From NCBI GenBank assembly GCA_905233405.1, contig CAJOEG010000106.1, forward strand, positions 1 through 5,775: a stretch of 5,775 nucleotides of DNA. Direction: 5' to 3'. Source of the stretch: an uncultured Bacteroidales bacterium. Its GTDB lineage: Bacteria; Bacteroidota; Bacteroidia; Bacteroidales; ML635J-15. A program made the position numbers and the translations under genes. This document shows, one piece after another, positions 1 to 5,775 of this stretch. Position 1 is the stretch's first letter. The number at the start of each line of letters is the position of its first letter. Below the pieces are notes generated by a model. The model did not search any database and had not been told where the DNA came from. It saw nothing but the letters and a program-made list of their open reading frames with translations.

Positions 1-614
1 TATTCCTTCTTGTTCGGGAAATTCCATGTCTTGAGAATCTGTTTGTTGTCGCGAATATGGCTGAAAATCTCGTGTTTGTCAACATTCGGGAAACCGCCAT
101 CAAATACGGCAATCCTGACACCTTTACCATCGATGTTGTTTTCGGCAAACTTTTCGCCCTGCATCCTGAGAAGTTGAGGCAGAAGTTCGGGCTTCAGCAT
201 TTCGATGTCGTAGGTTTCGTCGTTTTCTTCGTCAACCATACCGGCATACGAAGCGACAACCATTTCGCCTGCTATTTCAACAACGCGGGACACAAACGGC
301 AATGCCTTTATCTTCTCAATGTTTTCGCTTTCGGCCATAATACCGACCGCATTGAACCAGCGCGATTCGCCGACAAATTCTTCCGACAAAGCCGAAACCG
401 CATCGACATAACCGCCATTAAGCGGATAATCGGTAATATCGTAGAGCGACAATCCCAACTTTTCGCGACGTTCAATTGCCTTTGCATCAAAGTATTCGTA
501 TGGATTGAAAGATGTATTCGCCTTGTCGCGGAAAAATACCCAGTAGCATCCTGGAGTTGCTATTGCAAACTGCGTTGCAATAATAAATAACATCAACAAA
601 AAAAAACTTTTCAT
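1..614 (-). CDS. Secreted S8 (subtilisin-like) serine peptidase, N-terminal part; runs off the left edge
   Basis: About 204 residues are visible, read leftward from the ATG at 612-614; the 3' end lies outside the window. Residues 1-19 form a signal peptide (Lys2, hydrophobic FFLLMLFII core, AIA before the likely cleavage site). Residues 23-120 resemble the N-terminal pro-region of Bacteroidetes subtilases: YWVFFRDK, then FDAKAIERR, then a YVDAVSAL segment. At residues 165-175 GVRIAVFDGGF carries Asp172, which I take as the catalytic Asp of the Asp-His-Ser triad. The His and Ser blocks would lie beyond the edge, so activity cannot be judged. Family knowledge: such proteins often end in a T9SS sorting domain and act at the cell surface or outside the cell; the C-terminus is not visible. 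The start is supported by the signal peptide and an A/T-rich leader. The gene follows nnr by 49 bp on the same strand. No clear promoter is seen in the gap, so co-transcription is possible. Confidence 0.85.
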   Translation of the reverse strand, partial: MKSFFLLMLFIIATQFAIATPGCYWVFFRDKANTSFNPYEYFDAKAIERREKLGLSLYDITDYPLNGGYVDAVSALSEEFVGESRWFNAVGIMAESENIEKIKALPFVSRVVEIAGEMVVASYAGMVDEENDETYDIEMLKPELLPQLLRMQGEKFAENNIDGKGVRIAVFDGGFPNVDKHEIFSHIRDNKQILKTWNFPNKKE

Positions 615-663
615 CTAATTTTCAATTTATTAAAGTTTGCTTTTTACATTCACCAATTATCAA

Positions 664-2142
664 TTATAACTTTTTTAACATAACAGGCAATTTATTAATA
701 ATATCGGTCGCAACCGTTGAAATAACACCATAGTCGGCAGTTGCAAGTTTTCCTGCCTCACCGTGAATCCACGTCCCGACAACCGCTGCATCGTCAACCG
801 AATAACCTTGTGCAAGCAAGGAAGTAATTACACCCGTCAGCACATCGCCGCTTCCGCCAGTGGCAATGCCAGGATTCATACCTATATAAAATAATATGCG
901 ACCATCGGTAAGAGAAATTGCTGTTATTCCACCTTTCAGCACGACAACGCAATTATGCTTCTGCGAAAATTCAGACATAGCGCGAAGCCGTTCAAACGGA
1001 TTTTCAATTTTCCCGAAAAGCCTTTCAAATTCCTTCGGGTGCGGCGTAAGGATACAATTCTCCAATTTGTCAAACAACTGCCGATTATTAGCAATAACAT
1101 TTATCGCATCGGCATCGACTACCATTGGTTTCCTGCAGTTCAACACATTTGCGACAAGACTTACAGCAACCTCCTCCACTCCTATTCCAGGGCCAATTCC
1201 AATGGCAGAAAACTTTTCGGCATCGCCGTCCCAATTTTCAATATACATTGCTTCGGGTACGGAAATCTGCATAATATTGCAGATGTCGTCGGGAGATGAA
1301 ACGCTTAACAAACCGATGCCGCTACGCAGACAAGCCCTCGAAGCCATCACAGCAGCACCAGCCTTGCCTTTGCCGCCTGCAAGCAACAAGGCGTGGCCGA
1401 AAGTCCCCTTGTGGTCAAATGGTTGACGGGGCTTTATCCTTCCAACCGCATCGCTTTCCTCCAAGCAATACCACGAACACTCCATTTGATCGGTGACTTT
1501 CATTTCGTGTCCGATGTCAACCAGCCGTACATTGCCAAAATACCTGTAATTTTCGGCAAACATTGCAGACAACGGCCTATTTCCAATTGAAAAAGTGACA
1601 TTTGCCTTTATTATAACACCATCGTTTTGCGAATTGTCCTCGCCGAAAAGTCCCGACGGAATGTCAATCGACCACACTTCGGCATCAGACGAGTTTATAA
1701 TGTTGATGACTTCAGCGTATTTTCCCGTCACACTGCGGCTCAATCCCGTACAAAAAATTGCATCTATCACTATACATTCGTCAGAAATAGAAAGATTCCC
1801 CATTTCATGTCGGCTCAGAAACAATATTTCATCTTCGCCATACCTATTAATATTAGTTTGACATTCGGGACTAATCTTGCTTGAGAAATCACATAACCAA
1901 ACACTTACGTTCAAATTTGCATTCTTCAGCATCCTCGCCACACCAAGTCCGTCGCCACCATTGTTGCCAGTTCCTGCCACAACCAAAAAGTTTTTATTGC
2001 CAAAATCTGGACAATAAATTTCCATTTCGGCATACAGATTCTGCACGGCACGTTCCATAAGTTCGTATGATGAAATGCCTTGTGCCGACATAGTTATAGC
2101 ATCGAGCTGTTTGGTTTGCTGTGAGCTTAGAATCTTTCTCAT
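664..2142 (-). CDS. nnr: Bifunctional NAD(P)HX epimerase / ADP-dependent NAD(P)HX dehydratase
   Basis: This 492-residue protein has the usual length and order for the two-domain Nnr (YjeF) family. The N-terminal epimerase (NnrE) spans roughly residues 1-225: the nucleotide-binding GNNGGDG motif is at 59-65, the catalytic-type Asp127 sits in IDAIFCTG, and DIPSG is at 160-164. The C-terminal ribokinase-like dehydratase (NnrD) spans about 235-492: HKGTFGHALLLAG (244-256), GIGPGIG (315-321), VVDADAIN (341-348), LTPHPKEFERL (365-375), VLKGG (401-405) and NPGIATGGSGDVLTG (423-437), with catalytic Asp433. By family knowledge the enzyme epimerises R-NAD(P)HX and dehydrates the S form back to NAD(P)H using ADP, a cytoplasmic metabolite repair. 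Two positions look unusual: Cys131 where Gly is common after DAxF, and Lys465 where HGxAGD normally has Asp. The start at 2142 gives the expected N-terminus; a TAnnTTTG element lies 20-27 bp upstream. It is divergent from the 967-residue gene. Confidence 0.96.
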   Translation of the reverse strand: MRKILSSQQTKQLDAITMSAQGISSYELMERAVQNLYAEMEIYCPDFGNKNFLVVAGTGNNGGDGLGVARMLKNANLNVSVWLCDFSSKISPECQTNINRYGEDEILFLSRHEMGNLSISDECIVIDAIFCTGLSRSVTGKYAEVINIINSSDAEVWSIDIPSGLFGEDNSQNDGVIIKANVTFSIGNRPLSAMFAENYRYFGNVRLVDIGHEMKVTDQMECSWYCLEESDAVGRIKPRQPFDHKGTFGHALLLAGGKGKAGAAVMASRACLRSGIGLLSVSSPDDICNIMQISVPEAMYIENWDGDAEKFSAIGIGPGIGVEEVAVSLVANVLNCRKPMVVDADAINVIANNRQLFDKLENCILTPHPKEFERLFGKIENPFERLRAMSEFSQKHNCVVVLKGGITAISLTDGRILFYIGMNPGIATGGSGDVLTGVITSLLAQGYSVDDAAVVGTWIHGEAGKLATADYGVISTVATDIINKLPVMLKKL

Positions 2143-2161
2143 TCCCAGTCAATTTTTTTAG

Positions 2162-2169
2162 CAAAAATA
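2162..2169 (-). promoter_or_regulatory. Candidate Bacteroidetes -7 promoter element for nnr
   Basis: Read on the minus strand this is TATTTTTG followed by C, an exact match to the TAnnTTTG(C) -7 consensus of the Bacteroidetes housekeeping sigma factor. It would give a leader of only about 13-15 nt before the nnr ATG at 2142. I could not find a TTTG -33 element at the usual spacing of about 19-21 bp, so the assignment rests on the -7 match and its position. A second exact match, TATATTTG (2305-2298), lies about 155 bp upstream of the start and is a less likely alternative. Confidence 0.45.
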
Positions 2170-2328
2170 CTCTTGTCGGCAATAATTATTCTGTTCAATT
2201 GAAAAATTGTTAATAACTTTAACATTTAGAAACAAATACCTTTTACTGCATAAAACCAACCCAAACAGACTAATCGAAAAGGTTTTTAGACAATTTACAA
2301 ATATAATAAAATCGCGAATTGCCGTTAA

Positions 2329-2338
2329 TTGTTAACAA
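2329..2338. repeat. Perfect 10-bp palindrome in the divergent intergenic region
   Basis: TTGTTAACAA is a perfect palindrome that ends 38 bp before the candidate -7 element of the plus-strand gene, where an activator or repressor could bind. A half-matching ATTGTTAA also occurs at 2206-2213. The region is very A/T-rich, so a chance origin is realistic. Confidence 0.25.
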
Positions 2339-2376
2339 AATGCCATTATAAAAACATTCGTTTATTTATGTTTTGA

Positions 2377-2384
2377 TAACTTTG
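2377..2384 (+). promoter_or_regulatory. Candidate Bacteroidetes -7 promoter element for the 967-residue secreted protein gene
   Basis: TAACTTTG followed by C matches TAnnTTTG(C) exactly and lies 27 bp before the ATG at 2412, which predicts a leader of about 20 nt. The -33 region is weak: only TTCG at 2357-2360 approximates TTTG, and its 16-bp spacing is shorter than usual. A similar TAACTTTA at 2394-2401 would leave almost no leader, so I prefer the upstream copy. The leader has no Shine-Dalgarno sequence, as is usual in this phylum. Confidence 0.5.
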
Positions 2385-2411
2385 CAAAACGTATAACTTT
2401 AAACAAACTGT

Positions 2412-5315
2412 ATGATGAGAAAATTTATCTTTAGTATTGCAGCTTTGATTATTTCCATCGCTGCATTTGCACAGGTTGGCACAGACTGTACAAACCCAAA
2501 TGCAATTACAAGTCTCCCCTATTCTGCTGAAAACCAGACAACGATAGGTACTTGTCCGTACACCTTATCAACCACAATGCATAGCGGATGCAATGTATTC
2601 AAGTACATCCCAACTGAAAACCAAAATGTAATAATCACACTTTCTAACATTTCCAGGACATATAGTCCTGCAGTATCATTTTCTATGTCAGCATCTAATG
2701 TCGGTGTATTTCTGTACAACGGCTGTCCAGATAACGAAAGTGCTCAATTGATTGGAACACCATTTGTTTCAAACTCGGAAACATCGGGAACAATAAGCAA
2801 CGTTAGCCTTACTGCATCGACAGAATATTACATCGTAGTTGCCGCCGATTCGCTTATATACGATTATTATTTTATATCAGCAGCAAGCTACACCACTGCA
2901 ACCTTCAATCTTTCTGTTGAAAGAATTGTAGAACACGACGTTGCTGTCCGCACAGTAACGGTAGATAATTCAGGATGTTCAGCAACAACTTCCGTATCTT
3001 ACACAATTGCTAACCCTGGCACACTAGCAACCGCTGAAAATGCAGTATCGATAGCATGCAAGGTAAACGGTGTTGTAGCAGCAACAGAAACACTTCCTGC
3101 AATGGCATCAGGAGCAACATTGACAAGAACTTTCGAAAATGTTGCATTGGCTGAAGGCACCAATACGATACAGATTATTGCAACACTAGAAGGTGATGAA
3201 AGTCCAGAAAACAACACGGGTAGCGCAACTGCTATAAGAAATGCAACAATATCAACATTCCCATTCTCAGAAAACTTTGAAGGTAATGCTCCATTCAACT
3301 GGACGGCAAGTCCAGCTAACTCTTGGGCAATCAATCAACTCGAAGGTAGCGACAACAATTTCTATATGACCGACACCGCTGTCAGCAAGAACTCATACAT
3401 CGAATCTCCTTGCTTGAGTTTTGCAAATCTTGATATGCCGGAACTTCATTTCGACGTTGCAGCAGACTATCCTGTTTCATCAGGCGGAATGGGTGATATT
3501 TTTGGAACGGGCGGCAGCTCAACAACCAAAGGTTTCGTATTAGGTTCTATCAACGGAACAACTTGGGACACAATAGCTCCTATTGAAGCAAGCGGAGTTC
3601 CTGTAAGCAAGAACATCAACCTTGGACGATATGCATCCCAATCAAGTGTACAGCTTCGCATAATCTATAATGCAAGTTCAGGCTTCGACATTGGTGGCTT
3701 ATTCGGCGGAACAACAACAGGTGGCGCAGGCATTGCAATCGACAACATAGTAGTAAGGAATGCAGCAGACAAGGATTTGGGCGTTACTGCAATAACGGGT
3801 CCCGTATCTGGCTGCGGACTTTCAAACGGTCACATAAGTATAATAGTAAAGAACTATGGTCGCGTAGCTCAGTCATCATACGTTGTAAAATACTCCGTTG
3901 ACGGCGGTATAAACTGGACAGAAGAAACGGTTAACAGCACAATAGCTGCTGGCGCAACAGACAGTTACACTTTCAACGCAACACTCAGTCTTCCTACATA
4001 CGGAACATACAACATAATAGCCAAGACAGACCTTGCTAACGATGAAGACCCAACCAACGACGAGGCAGAAGGAACAGTAGTTTCTCAAGGCTCATACACA
4101 ACTGTAGAAGCAATATTTGACGATCCAGATTTCATGAATGACTGGTACGCAGAAGGGACTAACTCATCATGGGCATTCGGAAAGACCTACGTTCCTAATT
4201 CAGACAGCCTATGGACATGGGCGACAAATCCTAACGGACCTGTTAATCCTGGAGAAGAATCATACTTGTATTCTCCTTGTTACGATTTGACTGGTATGAC
4301 ACATCCTGTCATCAAGATCAGTTTGAAATACAACCTCAGCGCAATGGATATGGGAGATACTGGTGATACCGGCGATATGCCATTCGACCCAAGCAGTATG
4401 TTCGGTATCTTTGGCGGAGCTCTCTCGTTGGCATACACATATAATGGCACATCGTGGATTACTATTCAAGCAGGCGAACTTAATGAAGGATGGTACACTT
4501 CCAGCATGATGACAGAAGGTATGAACGAACCTGGATGGTCTGGCAATACAGACGGTTTTGTAACGGCAAAAACCAATCTACACATACCCACTACCATTAA
4601 CCGTTCTAACATAAAGTTCAGATTTGCATTCAAGATAACCAGCATGAATATGGGCGATGACGAAACTGGAATGGGCGACATATTTGGAAACATCTTCGGA
4701 GGTATGACTGGCGGAAACTCGATACAAGGTGCTGCAATCAACAGCTTCGTAGTATACGACTGTCCTTCTGTGCCTACGGCTTCTTTCTCCCACTCTGAAC
4801 CATTATGTACTGGTCAACAAATCCAATTTACAAATGCTTCGCAGAATGCAGAATCGTATGCATGGAACTTTGGCGACGGTGCCGGCATTAACCTAGGAGA
4901 AATTACTGGTGAAGAAGGATTCGACTTCAGCGAGTTCTTTGGTGACGGATCTACAACATCAACCGAAGAAAATCCAACTATGACTTACCAGACCGCTGGC
5001 GAATACACTGTAATTCTTAGCGCAACCAACGAATGTGGAACAAGCACATACGAAGAAATTCTGAATGTCAGCTCCTGCAGCAACATCGAAGAAGTTGAAG
5101 CAGGCATCAGCATCTATCCTAACCCGGCAAACAGCATAATCAACATCGTAAATGCAGAAAATGCAAATGTTGAAATTGTAAACGCTCTCGGTCAAGTTGT
5201 ATATGCTAAGGAAAATGTTTCTGGCGAAATTTCAATTGACGTAAGAAATCTTACCGACGGTATGTATTTCGTAAAAGTCAACGATACAGTCACTAAGGTT
5301 AACATTGTCAAGTAA
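2412..5315 (+). CDS. Large secreted multidomain protein with PPC-like, CARDB-like, jelly-roll and PKD modules and a T9SS type A sorting domain
   Basis: This 967-residue protein has a signal peptide at 1-20 (AFA before Gln21; Gln at +1 fits the Bacteroidetes signal-peptidase Q-rule). Modules I infer: PPC-like beta-sandwich (about 26-170, with FLYNGCPD and LTASTEYYIVV); CARDB-like (175-275); jelly-roll/MAM-like (280-450, from FSENFEG to IAIDNIVV); second CARDB-like (455-558); second jelly-roll (562-784); PKD (785-889, YAWNFGDG and TYQTAGEYTVILSATN); and a T9SS type A sorting domain (about 895-967: YPNPAN, VEIVNALGQVVY, GMYFVKV, terminal Lys). T9SS would carry it across the outer membrane, where the sorting domain is normally cleaved and the protein anchored or released. 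No catalytic domain is recognised; an adhesive or structural surface role is inference. Gly/Phe/Asp-rich loops are inserted at 357-371, 423-439, 643-670, 744-769 and 824-848. The ATG at 2415 is an alternative start with the same signal peptide. A terminator follows, so the gene is probably monocistronic. Confidence 0.93.
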   Translation: MMRKFIFSIAALIISIAAFAQVGTDCTNPNAITSLPYSAENQTTIGTCPYTLSTTMHSGCNVFKYIPTENQNVIITLSNISRTYSPAVSFSMSASNVGVFLYNGCPDNESAQLIGTPFVSNSETSGTISNVSLTASTEYYIVVAADSLIYDYYFISAASYTTATFNLSVERIVEHDVAVRTVTVDNSGCSATTSVSYTIANPGTLATAENAVSIACKVNGVVAATETLPAMASGATLTRTFENVALAEGTNTIQIIATLEGDESPENNTGSATAIRNATISTFPFSENFEGNAPFNWTASPANSWAINQLEGSDNNFYMTDTAVSKNSYIESPCLSFANLDMPELHFDVAADYPVSSGGMGDIFGTGGSSTTKGFVLGSINGTTWDTIAPIEASGVPVSKNINLGRYASQSSVQLRIIYNASSGFDIGGLFGGTTTGGAGIAIDNIVVRNAADKDLGVTAITGPVSGCGLSNGHISIIVKNYGRVAQSSYVVKYSVDGGINWTEETVNSTIAAGATDSYTFNATLSLPTYGTYNIIAKTDLANDEDPTNDEAEGTVVSQGSYTTVEAIFDDPDFMNDWYAEGTNSSWAFGKTYVPNSDSLWTWATNPNGPVNPGEESYLYSPCYDLTGMTHPVIKISLKYNLSAMDMGDTGDTGDMPFDPSSMFGIFGGALSLAYTYNGTSWITIQAGELNEGWYTSSMMTEGMNEPGWSGNTDGFVTAKTNLHIPTTINRSNIKFRFAFKITSMNMGDDETGMGDIFGNIFGGMTGGNSIQGAAINSFVVYDCPSVPTASFSHSEPLCTGQQIQFTNASQNAESYAWNFGDGAGINLGEITGEEGFDFSEFFGDGSTTSTEENPTMTYQTAGEYTVILSATNECGTSTYEEILNVSSCSNIEEVEAGISIYPNPANSIINIVNAENANVEIVNALGQVVYAKENVSGEISIDVRNLTDGMYFVKVNDTVTKVNIVK
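3480..3524 (+). other. Gly-rich loop 1 (GMGDIFG) in the first jelly-roll domain
   Basis: Residues 357-371 contain SGGMGDIFGTGG between two beta-strand-like segments (ELHFDVAAD before, GFVLGSI after). It is a low-complexity insert in an otherwise ordinary domain, and its core GMGDIFG recurs in loop 4. Confidence 0.6.
3678..3728 (+). other. Gly-rich loop 2 (FDIGGLFGG) in the first jelly-roll domain
   Basis: Residues 423-439 contain SGFDIGGLFGGTTTGG. They lie between the strand VQLRIIYN and the final strand IAIDNIVV of the domain. The place is equivalent to that of loop 4 in the second jelly-roll. Confidence 0.55.
4338..4421 (+). other. Gly/Asp-rich loop 3 (GDT repeats plus MFGIFGG) in the second jelly-roll domain
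   Basis: Residues 643-670 start with MDMGDTGDTGDM and end with DPSSMFGIFGG. They precede the strand LSLAYTYNGTSW, which aligns by eye with GFVLGSINGTTW of the first jelly-roll, so this loop is positionally equivalent to loop 1. Confidence 0.55.
4353..4379 (+). repeat. Three tandem 9-bp units encoding Gly-Asp-Thr/Met
   Basis: Three consecutive units, GGAGATACT, GGTGATACC and GGCGATATG, encode GDT, GDT and GDM (residues 648-656). The Gly codon differs in each unit (GGA, GGT, GGC), so the array is not a fresh slippage product. Acidic Gly-Asp runs can bind divalent cations, but nothing here proves it. Confidence 0.6.
4641..4718 (+). other. Gly-rich loop 4 (GMGDIFGNIFGG) in the second jelly-roll domain
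   Basis: Residues 744-769 contain MNMGDDETGMGDIFGNIFGG followed by MTGGN. They separate the strand IKFRFAFKI from the final strand AAINSFVV. The bases at 4668-4689 match loop 1 (3486-3507) at 19 of 22 positions, and all three differences are silent. Confidence 0.6.
4881..4955 (+). other. Insert in the PKD domain with GFDFSEFFGDG core
   Basis: Residues 824-848 interrupt the PKD signature. A normal domain would pass almost directly from WNFGDG to a STEENPTMTY-like segment. Here about 23 extra residues, including GFDFSEFFGDG, lie between them, and FGDG occurs on both sides of the insert. Confidence 0.6.
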
Positions 5316-5337
5316 CCATTTCATAACATAATCTAGT

Positions 5338-5374
5338 AAGAATCTGCCGCCGGAAATGGTGGCAGATTTTTTTT
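5338..5374 (+). terminator. Rho-independent terminator after the 967-residue protein gene
   Basis: The left arm AATCTGCCGCC (5341-5351) pairs with GGTGGCAGATT (5358-5368) around the loop GGAAAT, giving an 11-bp stem with one G-U pair. It can extend to about 14 bp through 5338-5340 and 5369-5371. A run of eight T ends at 5374. It starts 22 bp after the stop codon and should separate this gene from rpoD. Confidence 0.9.
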
Positions 5375-5397
5375 GAAATAAATGAAACTTTTTTAGA

Positions 5398-5414
5398 ATC
5401 TTATCGTATAAGAT
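5398..5414. promoter_or_regulatory. Perfect inverted repeat upstream of rpoD, possible operator or leader hairpin
   Basis: ATCTTAT (5398-5404) and ATAAGAT (5408-5414) are perfect 7-bp inverted arms around CGT, ending 20 bp before the rpoD ATG. The site lies in the 60 bp between the terminator and rpoD that must hold the gene's promoter. A weak -7-like TAGTTTTA follows at 5417-5424 (one mismatch to TAnnTTTG). A protein-binding role is inference. Confidence 0.3.
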
Positions 5415-5434
5415 ATTAGTTTTAAAAATAAGAA

Positions 5435-5775
5435 ATGAGACAATTAAAGATTACTAAATCAATTACCAATCGCGAAAGCGCATCGTTGGACAAATACTTG
5501 CAGGAGATTGGTAAAGAAGAACTTATCACCGTAGAAGAAGAAGTTGAATTGGCACAGAGAATTAGGAAAGGTGACCGTGCAGCATTGGAAAAACTTACAA
5601 AGGCCAATTTGCGTTTTGTCGTTTCCGTGGCAAAGCAGTACCAGAATCAAGGCTTGAGCCTCCCCGACCTTATCAACGAAGGCAACCTCGGACTTATCCG
5701 CGCTGCCGAAAAGTTTGACGAGACTCGTGGTTTCAAGTTTATATCGTATGCTGTATGGTGGATTCGCCAGTCGAT
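5435..5775 (+). CDS. rpoD: Primary RNA polymerase sigma factor RpoD (sigma-70 family, Bacteroidetes type), N-terminal part; runs off the right edge
   Basis: The 113 visible codons start MRQLKITKSITNRESASLDKY, the near-invariant opening of the Bacteroidetes housekeeping sigma factor. Region 1.2 covers about residues 16-50 (LDKYLQEIGKEELITVEEEVELAQRI in two overlapping stretches). Region 2.1-2.2 follows (LRFVVSVAKQYQNQ, then LSLPDLINEGNLGLI, the core-polymerase-binding part). Region 2.3 is at FDETRGFKFISYAVWWIRQS, with the aromatic residues that melt the -7 DNA. There is no region 1.1, as expected for this phylum. Regions 2.4 to 4 lie outside the window. The factor recognises TTTG / TAnnTTTG promoters such as those proposed at 2162 and 2377. 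The ATG at 5435 has an A-rich leader without Shine-Dalgarno sequence. The terminator upstream implies its own promoter within 5375-5434. Confidence 0.96.
   Translation, partial: MRQLKITKSITNRESASLDKYLQEIGKEELITVEEEVELAQRIRKGDRAALEKLTKANLRFVVSVAKQYQNQGLSLPDLINEGNLGLIRAAEKFDETRGFKFISYAVWWIRQS

Noticed and set aside
57..590. 177-codon plus-strand open frame opposite the protease gene
   Set aside because: The minus strand here encodes a signal peptide, a subtilase pro-region and the catalytic Asp motif, while the plus-strand translation is Cys/Phe/Asn-rich with no family resemblance. It is a shadow frame.
654..667. Two tandem CAATTAT copies across the nnr stop codon
   Set aside because: Only two copies in a very A/T-rich gap; such ATTATCAATTA-like runs are common between genes in this phylum and have no evident role here.
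896..1426. 176-codon plus-strand open frame opposite nnr
   Set aside because: It lies wholly inside the dehydratase domain of nnr, whose motifs are clear on the other strand, and it has no recognisable domain or start context.
2196..2209. Short inverted repeat CAATT-GAAA-AATTG between the divergent genes
   Set aside because: Arms of five A/T-rich bases are expected by chance in this composition, and there is no T-tract to make a terminator.
2999..3334. 111-codon minus-strand open frame inside the 967-residue gene
   Set aside because: Its hydrophobic Ala/Val-rich product is the antisense reading of Thr/Ala-rich beta-sandwich sequence; the plus-strand frame is a well-supported T9SS protein.
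3480..4955. The Gly/Phe-rich segments as evidence of a true J-protein (DnaJ) G/F region
   Set aside because: There is no J-domain with HPD motif and no zinc-finger CxxCxGxG repeats, and the protein is exported. The similarity is compositional only.
2412..5315. A hidden peptidase or glycosidase catalytic domain in the 967-residue protein
   Set aside because: All segments could be assigned to beta-sandwich accessory modules; I saw no HExxH, no Ser-protease or Cys-protease motif context, and no glycosidase signature.

Overview
The window reads as chromosomal DNA of a Bacteroidota (Bacteroidetes) bacterium, probably of the order Bacteroidales. Four things point there. The gene entering at the right edge encodes the short housekeeping sigma factor of this phylum, which lacks region 1.1. 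The 967-residue protein ends in a type A C-terminal sorting domain of the type IX secretion system (T9SS), which is confined to this phylum. Promoter-like elements match the phylum's TAnnTTTG consensus. Start codons have A/T-rich leaders without Shine-Dalgarno sequences. Nothing in the sequence fixes the genus.

Layout. Bases 1-614 (minus strand) hold the N-terminal third or so of a secreted subtilisin-like (S8) protease; the gene continues past the left edge. Bases 664-2142 (minus) encode Nnr, the bifunctional NAD(P)HX epimerase/dehydratase; the protease gene follows 49 bp downstream on the same strand. Bases 2143-2411 are a divergent intergenic region with one candidate promoter for each direction. 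Bases 2412-5315 (plus) encode a 967-residue secreted multidomain protein made only of beta-sandwich modules (PPC-like, CARDB-like, jelly-roll, CARDB-like, jelly-roll, PKD, T9SS sorting domain), with no recognisable catalytic domain. A strong intrinsic terminator follows at 5338-5374. A 60-bp promoter region then leads into rpoD, which starts at 5435 and runs off the right edge.

The genes do not form an obvious pathway. Nnr repairs damaged nicotinamide cofactors in the cytoplasm, RpoD directs housekeeping transcription (including, presumably, from the TAnnTTTG promoters seen here), and the two secreted proteins act outside the cell. I see no mobile element, CRISPR array, tRNA or rRNA, and no convincing new multi-gene system. 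The most unusual signal is inside the 967-residue protein. Five Gly/Phe/Asp/Met-rich loops, several carrying a GDIFG-like core, are inserted into its extracellular domains: at two homologous loops in each jelly-roll domain, and once in the PKD domain, where the insert is flanked by a duplicated FGDG motif.
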